DNA from: Cupriavidus taiwanensis
GTDB taxonomy: Bacteria > Pseudomonadota > Gammaproteobacteria > Burkholderiales > Burkholderiaceae
Assembly: GCF_900250075.1 (NCBI RefSeq)
Contig: NZ_LT977072.1
Span: 337,179-361,011 of the forward strand
Direction: 5' to 3'
DNA length: 23,833 nt
Positions 23,390 to 23,833 of the stretch are shown here, one piece after another. The notes under the pieces are model-generated. The model saw only the letters and a program-made list of their open reading frames with translations. It did no database searches and was not told the origin of the DNA. The position numbers and the translations under genes were made by a program. The first letter of the stretch is position 1. Each line of letters begins with the position of its first letter.

Positions 23390-23833
23390 GCAGGAAAATT
23401 TGATGAGGTAGCGGTAGCCCATAGCAACAGCCGCTGGTGCTCTGAGGTCTTTGAGTTCTGCTGCGACAACGGCGAGCCGCTGCGCGTAACATTCGCCCTG
23501 AATTGCTGTCACCGGGAGGCCATGAGCGGGGCGGCTCCCACCGGCGTGCACAGTGGCGACATCGTGCGCGACGTGATGCTGGGAGCCATCGAGAGTCGTT
23601 TCGGAAACGCGCTTCAGGCGCCGACGGAAATAGAATGACTCAGCGACAACGGCTTCGGCTACGCGGCGGAAAAGACCCGCACCTTCGCCTCGGCCATCGG
23701 CTCGAAGCCTCTGACCACGCCGGTCTGCAGTCTACAGAGCAACGGCATGGCGGAGAGCTTTTTGAAGACCATGAAGTGGGACTACGTGGCCTTCATGCCC
23801 AAGCCAGATGCCGAGACAGCGGTTCGAAATCTG
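23390..23833 (+). pseudogene. IS3-family (IS2-like) transposase fragment with internal stop
   Basis: Starting right after the IS110 stop, the same frame reads [40 protein letters not shown], then IESRFG, APTEIE-stop-LSDNGFGYAA and SLQSNGMAESFLKTMKWDYV, running off the window end. This is the DDE integrase core of an IS2-like OrfB, with acidic positions in CDNGE, SDNG and AESF. The TGA (about 23636-23638) replaces the tryptophan usually found in EWLSDNG. The 5' part of the gene is missing on the left, so this copy is dead. Confidence 0.85.

Overview
This 23.8 kb window looks like an accessory, decaying stretch of a betaproteobacterial chromosome or megaplasmid, most likely Burkholderiales. The evidence is a homodimeric-type pyruvate dehydrogenase E1 (AceE), a Bug/TctC-type binding-protein remnant, an extracellular poly(3-hydroxybutyrate) depolymerase of the Ralstonia pickettii/Alcaligenes faecalis kind, and IS110, IS3 (IS2-like) and ISNCY-like remnants. 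I cannot name the genus. No rRNA, tRNA or CRISPR array was seen.

Region 1 (1-5968) is the most coherent unit. On the minus strand lies an amidase-signature hydrolase coupled to a tiny AtzG/GatC-like partner. On the plus strand lies a polar-amino-acid-type ABC importer: a binding protein with its middle deleted, two permeases and an ATPase. A HutC-type GntR regulator follows. One 13-bp sequence, TATACCTAGTATA, recurs (12-13 of 13 bases) at three places: between the divergent amidase and transporter units, at the transporter promoter, and inverted in front of the regulator gene. I infer a small local regulon that imports and hydrolyses an amide or related nitrogen compound.

Region 2 (5969-11690) holds an Lrp/AsnC regulator, a 3'-truncated acetolactate synthase (ilvB-like) lacking its cofactor-binding end, and an otherwise full-length aceE interrupted by one in-frame TAA.

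Region 3 (11690-17630) is a mobile and toxin-antitoxin-like island. It contains a decayed integrase fragment, a secreted two-repeat protein, a GMC oxidoreductase remnant, an orphan XRE regulator with a perfect operator, and a GSU2403-type nucleotidyltransferase whose start sits in a 17-bp inverted repeat. An intact tyrosine recombinase flanked by a 13-bp-arm hairpin and a VapBC pair complete it.

Region 4 (17630-22460) looks like a broken poly(3-hydroxybutyrate) utilisation cluster: a GntP-type permease beheaded by an ISNCY-like element and frameshifted, a 3-hydroxybutyrate-dehydrogenase-like pseudogene, and an intact extracellular PHB depolymerase with its own promoter and candidate operator.

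Region 5 (22430-23833) is debris: a Bug binding-protein pseudogene in three frames, an IS110 tail, and an IS3 (IS2-like) transposase fragment with an in-frame TGA running off the window. The number of independently broken genes is the dominant character of the window.
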